64,000 nucleotides of DNA from Nitrospira sp. CG24C (lineage in GTDB: Bacteria; Nitrospirota; Nitrospiria; Nitrospirales; Nitrospiraceae). The DNA lies in the NCBI GenBank assembly GCA_002869885.2, contig NEWR02000009.1, forward strand, positions 108,550 through 172,549. Reading direction: 5' to 3'. How positions within the stretch are numbered: position 1 is the stretch's first letter; every line of letters starts with the position of its first letter. Below are positions 33,221-41,756 of the stretch, piece after piece. The notes beneath the pieces were generated by a model. That model made no database searches. It saw nothing but the letters and a program-made list of their open reading frames with translations, and was not told the origin of the DNA. The translations under genes and the position numbers were made by a program.

Positions 33221-34684
33221 ATGAAAAGCCATCGTACAGATCTTAAGAATATCGCTCGCCGCGCCATGGTCGAACGAGGCCTCTTGCCGGATTTTTCTGC
33301 CGCGGCGATGGCCGAGCTGGCCCGTGTGCAGACGGCTGCTACTGACGCGCACTCGGACATGCGTGACCTAACCGGTCTGCTCTGGGCGTCGATCGACAAC
33401 GACGATTCCCGAGACCTCGACCAACTCACCGTGGCCGAACCACATGCTGATCGGTCTGTCACAATCCTGGTCGCGATTGCCGACGTGGATGAGCTGGTCA
33501 TAAAGGAATCAGCCCTGGATGCTCATGCCAAGCACAATACGACGTCGGTCTATACGGCAGGCGGCATGTTTCCTATGTTGCCGGAAAAGCTGTCGACCGA
33601 TCTGACATCACTCGGCGAAGGGCAAGTCCGCTTCGCAATCGTGGTGGAGATGGTGATTGCGGAGGATGGGGCGGTCCTCAGTTCGACTCTCTTTCGGGCG
33701 CTTGTCCATAACTACGCGAAGCTGGCCTACAACAGCGTCGCCGCCTGGCTCGCAGGGGAGGCGCCTGCACCTGAGCGGCTCGAAGCTGTCTCCGGTCTTG
33801 ATGCACAACTTCGCCTCCAAGACCAGGTCGCGCAACGGCTCAAGGCACGACGCCACCAGCAGGGAGCTCTGAGTCTTGAAACGATTGAGCCACGAGCCGT
33901 GTTTGATGGTGAGGCGCTGACCGATCTCAGGGTCGAGCAGAAGAATCGCGCCAAGGAACTGATCGAGGATTTTATGATCGCAGCGAATCAGGCCACGGCG
34001 TCCTATCTGAATGGAAAGGGCATGCCCTCCTTCCGCCGCATCCTGCGCTCTCCTGAACGCTGGCAGCGGATTGTTGAGGTGGCCGCTCGCTGGGGCGAGC
34101 ACTTACCCTCGGAGCCGGACGCAGGTGCGCTCGAATCGTTCCTTGTCACGCGGCGGCAGGCCGACCCCCTCAGATTTCCCGATCTCTCCCTGGCCATCGT
34201 GAAGCTCATCGGCAGAGGCGAATATGTACTGGACCAGTCGAAGGATGGCTCTCCTGAACATTTCGGGCTTGCCGTGAAGGGGTACACCCATTCCACGGCT
34301 CCCAACCGACGCTTTCCCGATCTCATCACCCAGCGGTTGATCAAAGCGGCGCTGGCCGGCGCACCAACTCCCTACCGTCCGGAAGAATTGAAGTATCTGG
34401 CCGGTCACTGCACCGAGAAAGAAGACGACGCGGAGAAAGTCGAGCGGCGGCTCCGTAAATCCGCTGCTGCGTTATTGCTCGAATCGCGGATTAGGCAGCG
34501 TTTCGACGCCATCGTAACGGGCGCGTCTGACAGAGGCACCTGGGTCCGGCTCCTTGAGCCACCGGTCGAAGGGAGATTGGTGACGGGCGAGCGTGGCCTC
34601 GACGTCGGAGACAAGGTGCAAGTAGAGCTTATAAGCACGGACGTCGAACGAGGGTACATCGACTTCGTCAGAGTCGGATTGTGA
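33221..34684 (+). CDS. RNB-domain exoribonuclease (RNase II/R family)
   Basis: The 487-residue protein carries the RNB catalytic segment SIDNDDSRDLDQ (~residues 57-68). Three of the acidic metal ligands of RNase II align (ID, RD, LD); the fourth position is Gln instead of Asp, a variant that may be normal for this subfamily. Further RNB blocks include YTHSTAPNRRFPDLITQR (~350). A short C-terminal S1-like beta region ends the chain, and no cold-shock domains precede the core. It would degrade RNA 3' to 5'. GAAAGGGAC precedes ATG 33221, 100 bp after the Mod-Res gene on the same strand. Confidence 0.88.
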   Translation: MKSHRTDLKNIARRAMVERGLLPDFSAAAMAELARVQTAATDAHSDMRDLTGLLWASIDNDDSRDLDQLTVAEPHADRSVTILVAIADVDELVIKESALDAHAKHNTTSVYTAGGMFPMLPEKLSTDLTSLGEGQVRFAIVVEMVIAEDGAVLSSTLFRALVHNYAKLAYNSVAAWLAGEAPAPERLEAVSGLDAQLRLQDQVAQRLKARRHQQGALSLETIEPRAVFDGEALTDLRVEQKNRAKELIEDFMIAANQATASYLNGKGMPSFRRILRSPERWQRIVEVAARWGEHLPSEPDAGALESFLVTRRQADPLRFPDLSLAIVKLIGRGEYVLDQSKDGSPEHFGLAVKGYTHSTAPNRRFPDLITQRLIKAALAGAPTPYRPEELKYLAGHCTEKEDDAEKVERRLRKSAAALLLESRIRQRFDAIVTGASDRGTWVRLLEPPVEGRLVTGERGLDVGDKVQVELISTDVERGYIDFVRVGL

Positions 34685-34696
34685 GGGAGGCGCCGG

Positions 34697-34800
34697 CCTC
34701 TGGTCTCTCTGGTTCATCTGGTCTGTTTGGTTTGTCTCGTCTCGTCTATTTGGTTGAACCAGACTAACCGGATAGACCAGACAAACCAGCCAGTATTCCC
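34697..34800. repeat. Repeat family A, copy 3
   Basis: A long imperfect inverted repeat: left arm with CTGGTCTGTTTGGTTTGTC, right arm with GATAGACCAGACAAACCAG, centred on TATTTGGTTGAACCA. The centre is shared almost exactly with 37138-37230. It fills the gap between the convergent RNB and ylqF genes. Confidence 0.75.
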
Positions 34801-34810
34801 GCTGTTGCCA

Positions 34811-35671
34811 TCAGCTTCGTTCTTCCGTCTGCGTCTCTGGCGACTCCAAGCTGGTGCGGCCGAGCGTGCCGTTGCGGTAGTCAGACAAGAGAATCCTCGC
34901 TGCTTTGTCTCGATCTATTCCGCCGCCGCTTCTGGGCAATAGGCAGCCACGCTTTTTGCCGATGGCGTCGATCACGCCTGTACTCGTTAGTCCTTCCACA
35001 GCAAAACTGTAGCGAGCCGTGAGCCTGGCTGGATAGCGCGCAAGCAGGATGGTGGCGAGAAACTCGGCGACCGCTTCGTCATCCACGACCTTGTGGCCTA
35101 TCGCGTTGACCGTGGCGAGCAGGAGGCCCACGTGAGGATCTTTGATGGTCCCCCACAATAGTCCTGGTGAGTCGGTGATGGCCATGTGGTCGTTCAGTTT
35201 GTGACGCTGCTGGACTTTGGTCACGGCTGGTTCGTCGCCCACACGAGCGATGCGACGCTTGAGGAGCATGTTCATCAGGGTTGATTTGCCGACGTTGGGG
35301 ATTCCCATGATCAGCATGCGCAGCGGCTTCGCGCTGCTGTTGCGATGCGGAGCGAGCGGCTGACAGAGCTGGGGGATCTTGGCGGCATCGCCCGCATGAT
35401 GACAAGAAAGGGCGACAGCGCTGACGCCCGGTTGTCGGTTATACAGGTCGAGCCAAGCTTGTGTGACGGTGGGATCGGCGAGATCGGCCTTGTTGAGGAC
35501 TTTCAGGCTAGGGCGCTGGCGAGCCAGGCGCAGTTCCTCGATCAGCGGATTGCAGCTGGCCTTCGGTATGCGCGCATCCAGCACCTCGACGACGACATCG
35601 ATCACTTCCATTGTCTTGGCGGCTTCTTTGCGCGCCGTATTCATGTGACCAGGGAACCACTGGATGGACAT
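34811..35671 (-). CDS. ylqF: Ribosome biogenesis GTPase YlqF/RbgA
   Basis: Start ATG 35671 gives MSIQWFPGHMNTARKEA, the typical YlqF N-terminus, although the frame stays open further upstream. The G motifs are in the circularly permuted order: NKAD (G4, in LKVLNKADLADP), then GIPNVGKSTLMN (G1) and DSPGLL (G3). The 286-residue length fits the family. The protein assists late 50S subunit assembly. It is a single gene, convergent with the RNB gene. Confidence 0.92.
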   Translation of the reverse strand: MSIQWFPGHMNTARKEAAKTMEVIDVVVEVLDARIPKASCNPLIEELRLARQRPSLKVLNKADLADPTVTQAWLDLYNRQPGVSAVALSCHHAGDAAKIPQLCQPLAPHRNSSAKPLRMLIMGIPNVGKSTLMNMLLKRRIARVGDEPAVTKVQQRHKLNDHMAITDSPGLLWGTIKDPHVGLLLATVNAIGHKVVDDEAVAEFLATILLARYPARLTARYSFAVEGLTSTGVIDAIGKKRGCLLPRSGGGIDRDKAARILLSDYRNGTLGRTSLESPETQTEERS

Positions 35672-35957
35672 GAGGGGAAAGACTTTCCAATAATAATGAC
35701 TGTACTTTATCAGGATGCTGAAAAGGCCGCCAGGACCACAGGGCGTGGCGCGTGAAGCGCGTGACTCGCGAGAAAGGCGCGATCCGAGGTTCGAAGTTCT
35801 GGGTTCGACGTTCAGAAAACTTCGAACTTCAGATCTCGAACCCTCGCGTCTCGTCCGTCCCGCCAGTCTCGCGTGCCAAAATAGTATTTCCGCATCCTCC
35901 TGGGCCTCGGGAGGATTTTTCTCGCACCATTGCTGATCTTGTATTGGGCCGATCGGC
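35672..35957. repeat. Composite repeat region (families E end and D)
   Basis: Starting near 35710, ATGCTGAAAAGGCCGCC resembles the terminal repeat of family E (45722-45849). At 35780-35876 lie family D sequences, including TCGAACCCTCGCGTCTCG, which match 6603-6650 in reverse. A GC-rich hairpin (ATCCTCC...GGAGGAT) follows near 35895-35920. No gene is supported. Confidence 0.55.
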
Positions 35958-36905
35958 TCAGCCGACTTGGGCCGGTTCGGCGGTGAGTTCTCGCGGTTCC
36001 AGTAGGGCTCCGACTTCTTCGGACTCCGTCTCAATTTCAAACCGCTCTCTCCTGATCTCGTTGCCGGTTCTACTTCGATAGACCAGCTCATCCGTGTCGA
36101 GATCATATTCGGGAATCTCGGCGCTCTCCCATCGCTGCACGAAGTAGTGGGCATAGAGGGTATAGAGGCCGTGGTCCTTGCGGTTGTGCCGCAGGACATA
36201 CTCCGGCATGGTCTGGACATCCAGGTCGGCATGGTAATGCTGGAGCCAGAGGTAGTCTCCGAGGATCACCAATTTCATCAACGGGGAATCCGAGTAGAAC
36301 TTGAGTTTAATGACCTTCCCCATAGCCTTCAGCCGCTTGAGGAGCTGGATACTTTGTCGAACTTCTTCCCGGAATGTATTCAACGTGAACTCGGGATGGC
36401 CGATCGCCTGTATGCGCGCGCTCGCTTCCTGGCTGTAGGGATTCACCAGCATGATTCTGGCCCCCAGGCATTTGTCGAGGACCGACGACAGACCCCCTAC
36501 TTGATCCACAAAGGTGCTGTGGCCGCTTGACCCGATGACCGAGATGGTTCGGCCTGTGCCCTGCTCTTCTTTGAGTTGCTTGATGTGCCGTTGCGCTCCC
36601 CGCGTGCGGCGCGGGAAGAACGAGACAAGGCCGGCGCCTGCCGCCACGGCAGCAAGAGCCCGATCCCGTATGCTGCGATGGAAGTAGTTAAGGCAGGCGA
36701 TCAGGAGGATCGCCACCGTCATTTCCACGGCAATGAGCGAGAGCAGGTCATGTTCGACACGAGACCAGAACGACAAAAACTGTTTGGCGCCTGCCGGGAG
36801 CGAGAGCGCAATGCCAGCACTCAGGGCGACGACGATAATGTGATAGAGACTTCCTGCGGTATTGCGGAGGAAGTCTCGGACTGTTGACCATATTTCTTGA
36901 AACAA
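35958..36905 (-). CDS. Two-helix membrane protein with cytoplasmic domain, unrecognised
   Basis: ATG 36905 (MFQEIWSTVRDFLRNTAG). Two membrane helices (~residues 18-40 and ~58-78) are followed by a ~220-residue soluble domain containing SVIGSSGHSTFVDQV, SPLMKLVILGDYLWLQHYHA and IPEYDLDTDELVYRS. The domain has some look of a PLD-like or nucleotide-responsive fold, but HKD motifs are absent. No family is assigned. It lies downstream of a strong terminator on its strand, so it probably has its own promoter between 36906 and 37024. Confidence 0.7.
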   Translation of the reverse strand: MFQEIWSTVRDFLRNTAGSLYHIIVVALSAGIALSLPAGAKQFLSFWSRVEHDLLSLIAVEMTVAILLIACLNYFHRSIRDRALAAVAAGAGLVSFFPRRTRGAQRHIKQLKEEQGTGRTISVIGSSGHSTFVDQVGGLSSVLDKCLGARIMLVNPYSQEASARIQAIGHPEFTLNTFREEVRQSIQLLKRLKAMGKVIKLKFYSDSPLMKLVILGDYLWLQHYHADLDVQTMPEYVLRHNRKDHGLYTLYAHYFVQRWESAEIPEYDLDTDELVYRSRTGNEIRRERFEIETESEEVGALLEPRELTAEPAQVG

Positions 36906-37023
36906 GGATGCACCTCTTTAAGTAAGAAAAGACGACCCCACGGCGATGTCGGGCTAGCAATGCGAGCGATGGATGGGTACGCCTTAGGCGGAGTGCTCGG
37001 CAGATGCAGAACGGCTGCGTGCG

Positions 37024-37099
37024 GACAAAAAAAGATCGCGTGAGACTTCGTGTTTCCAGGAGGACTGCAGCCTCCGAGCACGGAAGGTCTTACGCGATC
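37024..37099 (-). terminator. Strong minus-strand terminator hairpin
   Basis: Arms 37034-37052 and 37079-37099 pair over about 19 positions with small bulges, and an inner GGAGG/CCTCC hairpin closes the loop. Read on the minus strand the stem is followed by TTTTTTT (the A-run at 37027-37033). It would end transcripts coming from the glutathionyl-hydroquinone reductase gene. Confidence 0.75.
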
Positions 37100-37137
37100 A
37101 CGTTGCACCCTACCACGAACGTATCAGCCACGCAACT

Positions 37138-37230
37138 GGTTGCTCCAGTTTGTTTGGTTTGTCTCGTTTATTTGGTTGAACCAAACTAACCGGATAAACC
37201 AGATGAACCAAACAAACCAAAAGAACCGGT
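37138..37230. repeat. Repeat family A, copy 4
   Basis: Contains GTTTGTTTGGTTTGTCTCG, TATTTGGTTGAACCAAACTA and GATGAACCAAACAAACC: an imperfect inverted repeat that closely matches copy 3 at 34697-34800. It lies in the 332-bp gap 36906-37237, which otherwise holds only the terminator. Confidence 0.75.
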
Positions 37231-37237
37231 CTGCTCG

Positions 37238-38182
37238 TTACCGCAGAAGTTCTCGGCCGTGAGGAGTGGTCAGATCTTGGTCGGGGCCAAGGGGGACGAT
37301 ACGGGTTGGATTGATGTCGTCGTGGGTGATGTAGTAATGCCGCTTGATGTGGTCGAAGTTCACGGTATCGGCGATACCGTCGGTCTGATAGAGGTCTTTG
37401 AGGTAGCCGAAGAGGTTGGGGTAGTCGATGATCCGTCTAAGGTTGCATTTGAAATGGCCATGGTAGACGGCGTCGAAGCGTATGAGGGTGACGAACAAGC
37501 GCCAATCGGTTTCGACGAATTGTGAACCAAAGAGATAGCGTTGGCGTGCCAGCCTGGCCTCGAGTTGGTCGAGGGCCTCGAAAAGGCGCAACACAGCTCG
37601 TTCATAGGCCTGCTGCGAAGTGGCAAATCCCGCGCGATAGACCCCGTCGTTCACGTTTTCGTAGATGAAGGTATTGAGGTCGTCGATCTCCTTCCTGATT
37701 CCTTCCTGATACAGATCGATCCTGCTCTCGGTGAAGCGATTGAACTCGCCGTTGAACATGCGCATGAGGTCGTCGTCAGAATTGGTGACGATGCGCTTTG
37801 TCACCCGGTCCCACAACGCGGGGACGGTGAACCGCCCCCGATAGTTCGGATCGGTGGCCTTGTAGGCCTGGCTGAGGAACTGGAATCCATTGATGGGATC
37901 GATTGAATGCCCCGGTCCTTCGCGGAAGGCCCAGCCTCGCTCGTCGCGGATCGGGTCTACGACCGTCATACCGATCACGCCTTCCAGCTTCTTGAGTTTC
38001 CGCACAATAATTGTCCGATGCGCCCAGGGGCAGGCCCATGAGACATAGAGATGGTAGCGACCGCTCGCTGCCTGGTAGCCTGAGTTACCGTTCGCGGTCA
38101 CCCAGCCTTGAAAGGCATCCGGCTGTCTAATGAAGGAGCCTTCGAGGTTTTGCTCATCTGGAAATTGTGCCTGAATGGTCAT
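37238..38182 (-). CDS. Glutathionyl-hydroquinone reductase (YqjG/Omega-GST family)
   Basis: AGGAG upstream supports ATG 38182 (MTIQAQFPDEQNLEGSF) over more distant starts. The catalytic motif SWACPWAHR near residue 50 holds the nucleophilic Cys of glutathionyl-hydroquinone reductases, and the 314-residue length and C-terminal GST helices (LFGYLKDLYQTDGIADTVN) match. It reduces glutathione conjugates of hydroquinones in the cytoplasm. It ends 8 bp after family A copy 4 and is followed by a strong terminator. Confidence 0.9.
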   Translation of the reverse strand: MTIQAQFPDEQNLEGSFIRQPDAFQGWVTANGNSGYQAASGRYHLYVSWACPWAHRTIIVRKLKKLEGVIGMTVVDPIRDERGWAFREGPGHSIDPINGFQFLSQAYKATDPNYRGRFTVPALWDRVTKRIVTNSDDDLMRMFNGEFNRFTESRIDLYQEGIRKEIDDLNTFIYENVNDGVYRAGFATSQQAYERAVLRLFEALDQLEARLARQRYLFGSQFVETDWRLFVTLIRFDAVYHGHFKCNLRRIIDYPNLFGYLKDLYQTDGIADTVNFDHIKRHYYITHDDINPTRIVPLGPDQDLTTPHGRELLR

Positions 38183-38548
38183 CGTCTGGCTCCTCGTTTC
38201 TCTACCGTAGCATATTGCGGAGTGAGGGGGGGAGGGGGGGAGGGGATGGAGGCTGATGATCTTCTGTGCTCGCGCAACGCGCGGCCTCAGAAGGCCCTCG
38301 TTGGACGCGCGCAATGGAAGATCAATCAGCCCCCATCCCTGGAGAGACAGCGAGCGAGCTTGGAGGGATCAATTAGATGGGTGATGGTTGCTCGATGCGC
38401 GTAGGTGCGGATTGACTGAGACCATTCTGAAAAGTAAAATGCCAACATATTCTCTTCCGGAGAACGGTTGGTAGTCTGACGAGAGGCTATCCAGAAGGGG
38501 AGGTAGGCGGCAGTGTCCATTCAGTTGGTTCAAACTAAGGAGGTTGCG
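38183..38548. other. Intergenic region with a large inverted repeat
   Basis: The region holds the reductase promoter side, a poly-purine tract (38224-38248) and the inverted repeat 38242-38340. No gene is supported. Confidence 0.5.
38242..38340. repeat. ~100-bp imperfect inverted repeat
   Basis: Left arm 38242-38277 (GGGGATGGAGGCTGAT, GATCTTCTGTGC) is complementary to right arm 38305-38340 (GGAAGATC, AATCAGCCCCCATCC) with a few gaps. The loop itself contains GGCCTCAGAAGGCC. It is MITE-like or REP-like in form and carries no ORF. Confidence 0.65.
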
Positions 38549-38914
38549 ATGAATGTGGTGGGACGTATCGGGTTCATGGGATTAGGGATTACGTTGGCGG
38601 GCTGTCTTAGTGGGGCGCCAGTCTTTGCAGGGGATAAACCAGCGGCTGCACCAGTAGCGGACGGGTCAAAGGTGACGATTACGTCTCCCAAGGACGGGGA
38701 GAAGGTCAGTGACACCTTTGAGGTGAAGTACGAGTTGACCCAGGGCTCCGTAGGTACGCATGTCCATGCATATGTGGACGATCAGTATCAGAAGGGTTTT
38801 AAGGGGGAGCTTAAGGGCCTGAGCAAGGGGACGCACAAGATCACTGTGACTGGTGCTACAAAGGACCACGATCCTGTCACGGCTAGCCATAGCATCACCG
38901 TCGACGTGCAATAG
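38549..38914 (+). CDS. Small exported Ig-like protein
   Basis: AAGGAGG at 38537-38543 fixes ATG 38549. A signal peptide (~residues 1-29, with a possible lipobox ITLAGC) is followed by a single beta-sandwich of ~90 residues: VTITSPKDGEKVSDTFEVKY, THVHAYVDDQYQKG and SITVDVQ. The HVH pair could bind metal. It resembles DUF4399/Ig-like secreted proteins. A hairpin follows. Confidence 0.8.
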   Translation: MNVVGRIGFMGLGITLAGCLSGAPVFAGDKPAAAPVADGSKVTITSPKDGEKVSDTFEVKYELTQGSVGTHVHAYVDDQYQKGFKGELKGLSKGTHKITVTGATKDHDPVTASHSITVDVQ

Positions 38915-38939
38915 GGCTATCACCAGCCATCTTCAAGGC

Positions 38940-38971
38940 CACCAGGGCCTCTTGTGAAAGAGGCCCTGGTG
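38940..38971 (+). terminator. Hairpin terminator after the Ig-like gene
   Basis: A perfect 14-bp stem CACCAGGGCCTCTT / AAGAGGCCCTGGTG with a GTGA loop starts 26 bp after the stop codon. The T-tract is weak, so termination strength is uncertain. Confidence 0.65.
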
Positions 38972-39069
38972 CGCCGGTTTCACAAACCGTTTCCAGCCCT
39001 TCTCCTGGACTGACTCACGTCATTTCCTGGCAGCCTATTTTATTTTCCGATCTTCCATTCCGCAGAGCA

Positions 39070-40320
39070 TTACGGCATCGGGTTGGGGGGCGCCGGCGGA
39101 TTACGCTGTGGGCCGGATCGAATTTCACTCGATGGTGGGGTTCCGATCTTCAACATTCGCGTAAGCAACGGAATCGCTGTTCCCTGCATCACGACCGACG
39201 TGAGCGCGATAAAGAACACCATATGGAAGATCATGTCTGCCTTCTCGATCCCGGCCACTAAGGGAAACGTAGCCAAGATGATCGGCACAGCCCCACGGAG
39301 CCCTGCCCAGGCTACAAGCGTCTGCTCTCGAAGGGACATCGGCGAAAAAGCCAACGCCACGTGGACACTCGCAGGGCGGGCGATGAAGATCAGGAAAAGG
39401 GAAATCAGGATGCCTGCCCCAGCGATTGGCACGAGCCTTGCTGGAAATACTTGTAGCCCCAGCGCCAAAAACATGGTGACTTGCATCAGCCAGGCCAGCC
39501 CATCGTGAAAATGCAAGACACTCTGCTGGTGAGTAAACGGCTTTCGCTGCATGACGAGCCCTGCCAGGTATACGGCAAGAAAGCCACTTCCGTCCAAGTA
39601 GTCGGTCAGGCCGTACGTCAGCAGCGCCAGCGCCACCGACAGTACCGGATAAATGCCCTCCAACTCCAAGTCGAGCGCATTGAACGACCGTCGCATGATC
39701 TCGCCCATCGCAATGCCAATCGCCGTTCCCACGCCCATTTGCATCACGAAGAATACGACAAGCTCCCCAAAAGAGGTTGAGGGTTCCGTCAACAGTCGAA
39801 TCAGCGCGATCGTCAGCACGACGGCCATCGGATCGTTGCTGCCTGATTCAAATTCGAGCAATTGGACCAATCGTCTGGGGATCTTGGTCCTCCGCGCTCG
39901 TAGCACCATGAAGACGGCAGCAGCATCGGTGGACGATACAATTGCGCCGAGCAAGAGGCCCTCCAGGAATGAGAACCCTTGGACCCAGGCAACAAATATT
40001 CCGATGAGCAGCGCAGTGATCAGAACTCCGATAGTCGAGAGCGATAGCCCCTGCCATACGATGGGGCGCACCGCCGTCCACTCCGTGTCCAATCCGCCAG
40101 AAAATAGAATCAAGACGAGCGCAGTGATACCCAGTGACCGCACCAGAGACGGATTGTCGAAAGTGAGGCCGCCAAGACCGTCGGACCCCGCCAACATACC
40201 GATGGCGAGAAACAAGACCAGCGAGGGGATGCCAAACCGATTCGAGAGCTTGATCGTCAAAATGCTCAGAATGATGAGGCTTGAAAAAACGATGAAGATC
40301 ACGCCAATGGACGTCGGCAT
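39070..40320 (-). CDS. CPA1-type Na+(K+)/H+ antiporter (NhaP-like)
   Basis: The 416-residue protein has about twelve membrane helices with family motifs: LFSGGLDTEW, the transport motif SSTDAAAVF, FESGSNDPMAVV with the Asn-Asp pair, and the terminal helix WAGLRGAVPIILA. It exchanges cations for protons across the inner membrane. It lacks the cytoplasmic TrkA-C/RCK tail found in longer NhaP2/CvrA proteins; the chain ends in a Pro-rich tail. ATG 40320 is the natural start. Confidence 0.9.
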   Translation of the reverse strand: MPTSIGVIFIVFSSLIILSILTIKLSNRFGIPSLVLFLAIGMLAGSDGLGGLTFDNPSLVRSLGITALVLILFSGGLDTEWTAVRPIVWQGLSLSTIGVLITALLIGIFVAWVQGFSFLEGLLLGAIVSSTDAAAVFMVLRARRTKIPRRLVQLLEFESGSNDPMAVVLTIALIRLLTEPSTSFGELVVFFVMQMGVGTAIGIAMGEIMRRSFNALDLELEGIYPVLSVALALLTYGLTDYLDGSGFLAVYLAGLVMQRKPFTHQQSVLHFHDGLAWLMQVTMFLALGLQVFPARLVPIAGAGILISLFLIFIARPASVHVALAFSPMSLREQTLVAWAGLRGAVPIILATFPLVAGIEKADMIFHMVFFIALTSVVMQGTAIPLLTRMLKIGTPPSSEIRSGPQRNPPAPPNPMP

Positions 40321-40456
40321 CGTGCTTGTCTTTCGAGGTTGTTCGACGAGACCCGATGCGGTCTATAGCACAGACGACCGGATCACGCTAGCCACAAGAT
40401 GAGGAAAAGAGCGGTTACCTAGGCAAATAGAGAGGCTGGGAGAGGATAGGCGGTAG

Positions 40457-40846
40457 GACTTTCGCTACGCCATCGAGATTCGCAACCCCGGGCTGCTTGG
40501 TCCTGAGTACCAGAAAGTGCTTGAAAGCCATGGCGTCACTCGCGGGCCAGTACACAAGAATGCAAGAGTTCACCGCGGTATTCACGGTGCTGCGACTTCT
40601 CGCGCCGTTCAAGATGTCCTATGCAGCCGCGAAGAAGCGGCCAACCCGTATGCCAAGATCGTGGAAGAGTTACCACAGAGCGCCGAGAGACGGGGCAGTT
40701 GGTACGACAGGCCCTCAGCGAAGGCTGTCACGCGTACGTGTAGGTCAATAATCGCTCAGAGGGGAATGCGCCGTTGCCGGCATTCTCAGAGGTACTTCGC
40801 GCCTAACAGATGTTTTCGCTCAGTGAACCCCTCTATCAGACCCTGA
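40457..40846 (+). pseudogene. Possible DUF72-family gene fragment
   Basis: An open frame with no usable start begins after TAG at 40454. It reads FRYAIEIRNPGLLGPEYQKV LESHG, split here for length, which resembles the conserved core of DUF72 proteins. Downstream similarity is lost and the frame ends at 40846. The N-terminal half of such a protein (~150 residues) is absent. I read it as a decayed remnant in the 554-bp gap 40321-40874, which holds no intact gene. Confidence 0.4.
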
Positions 40847-40874
40847 AGTCGGAGGGATGATGGATCGGTCGGGG

Positions 40875-41057
40875 TCAGATGACTTGAAAGGGGTCACGGG
40901 TGTTGGCGGCAACCAATTCACCGCAGGCAGTACAGTGATAATTATCGGTCAAATAATCGTCGTTGTTATGTTCCAATTCCAGGTGCAGATGCCTACAAGG
41001 TGGATTGTCCCCCTCTGCCCACTTCTCGCGTAACGAAGCAGCTTGTGCCTTGGTCAT
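40875..41057 (-). CDS. Small zinc-ribbon-like protein
   Basis: ATG 41057 (MTKAQAASLREKWAEGD) lies after a G-rich stretch on the minus strand that may serve as ribosome binding site; ATG 41072 is an alternative. The 60 residues contain CRHLHLELE and YHCTACGELV, giving Cys/His pairs able to hold one zinc ion. No function is known. Confidence 0.65.
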   Translation of the reverse strand: MTKAQAASLREKWAEGDNPPCRHLHLELEHNNDDYLTDNYHCTACGELVAANTRDPFQVI

Positions 41058-41097
41058 GATGCCCACCCCCATTGTTCGATACCGTAGCCGAGCCCTT

Positions 41098-41504
41098 CAT
41101 CATCTAACAAATTGGTCAACGAGATCAACTGGAGATTGTACTGATCCATTGTCGTCCAAGGCATAATTTAACCAGCGCGGGCTTACCTGCAACTCCTTGA
41201 AATCATAGGTGACGTGTTTTGCGTGCAAATCGAGGTCTCCTGTCCGTACAGGTGCTGGTTAAAACTCAGGAGGCGCTGCTGCATAAGCTTGAATTCATTG
41301 TTTCCAGAGCCATTTAGGGCGTCCATCAATCCCATACGGATCAGGCATTTCGGTCAGACGCTGTACAAGATCCAATTCTCAGAAAGTTATTGGTGGACAA
41401 AAGACAAGGTTGGTTGCGAGTCTTTTCTGATCACTTGGCCCACAGTCTTTCCGGTTGCAACTTTCTCTTGGTTATCCGTCGCGACCTTGCGCTTTTCCAA
41501 TAGA
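41098..41504 (-). pseudogene. Decayed coding region (frameshifted fragments)
   Basis: Three minus-strand pieces read like protein but not as one frame: 41504-41393 (EKVATGKTVGQVIRKDSQ), ~41330-41180 (MDALNGSGNNEFKLMQQRLL) and ~41250-41098 (KHVTYDFKELQVSPRWLNYA, ending DLVDQFVR stop). A frameshift around 41235-41250 would join the last two. No family was recognised. The gap 41058-41756 otherwise has only a diverged family B repeat near 41720-41750. Confidence 0.3.
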
Positions 41505-41756
41505 GTTCCAGTATTTCAACACTTAAGCCGATACGTATGGAGATGAAATAAGGGAGCACTATTTTGGAGTTTCAGGAGGCAGGGAATCCGGTGCGGAGAT
41601 AGATTTTTCGGGCGTATCTCGTGAGGTTCGGCTAGAGTCAAGCCAAGCTTACGAGTAAGAGACGAGATGACAGCAGCACCGCGCTTCGCGGCGTGGTGGC
41701 GTATCGGCGGTTGGAGTAGACGTCGTCGTGAGTAATGTGGGCTAGAGGTCACTTTC

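Noticed and set aside
35672-36232. Long N-terminal extension of ylqF
   Set aside because: It reads through repeats and antisense to the next gene; YlqF proteins start at MSIQWFPGHMN.
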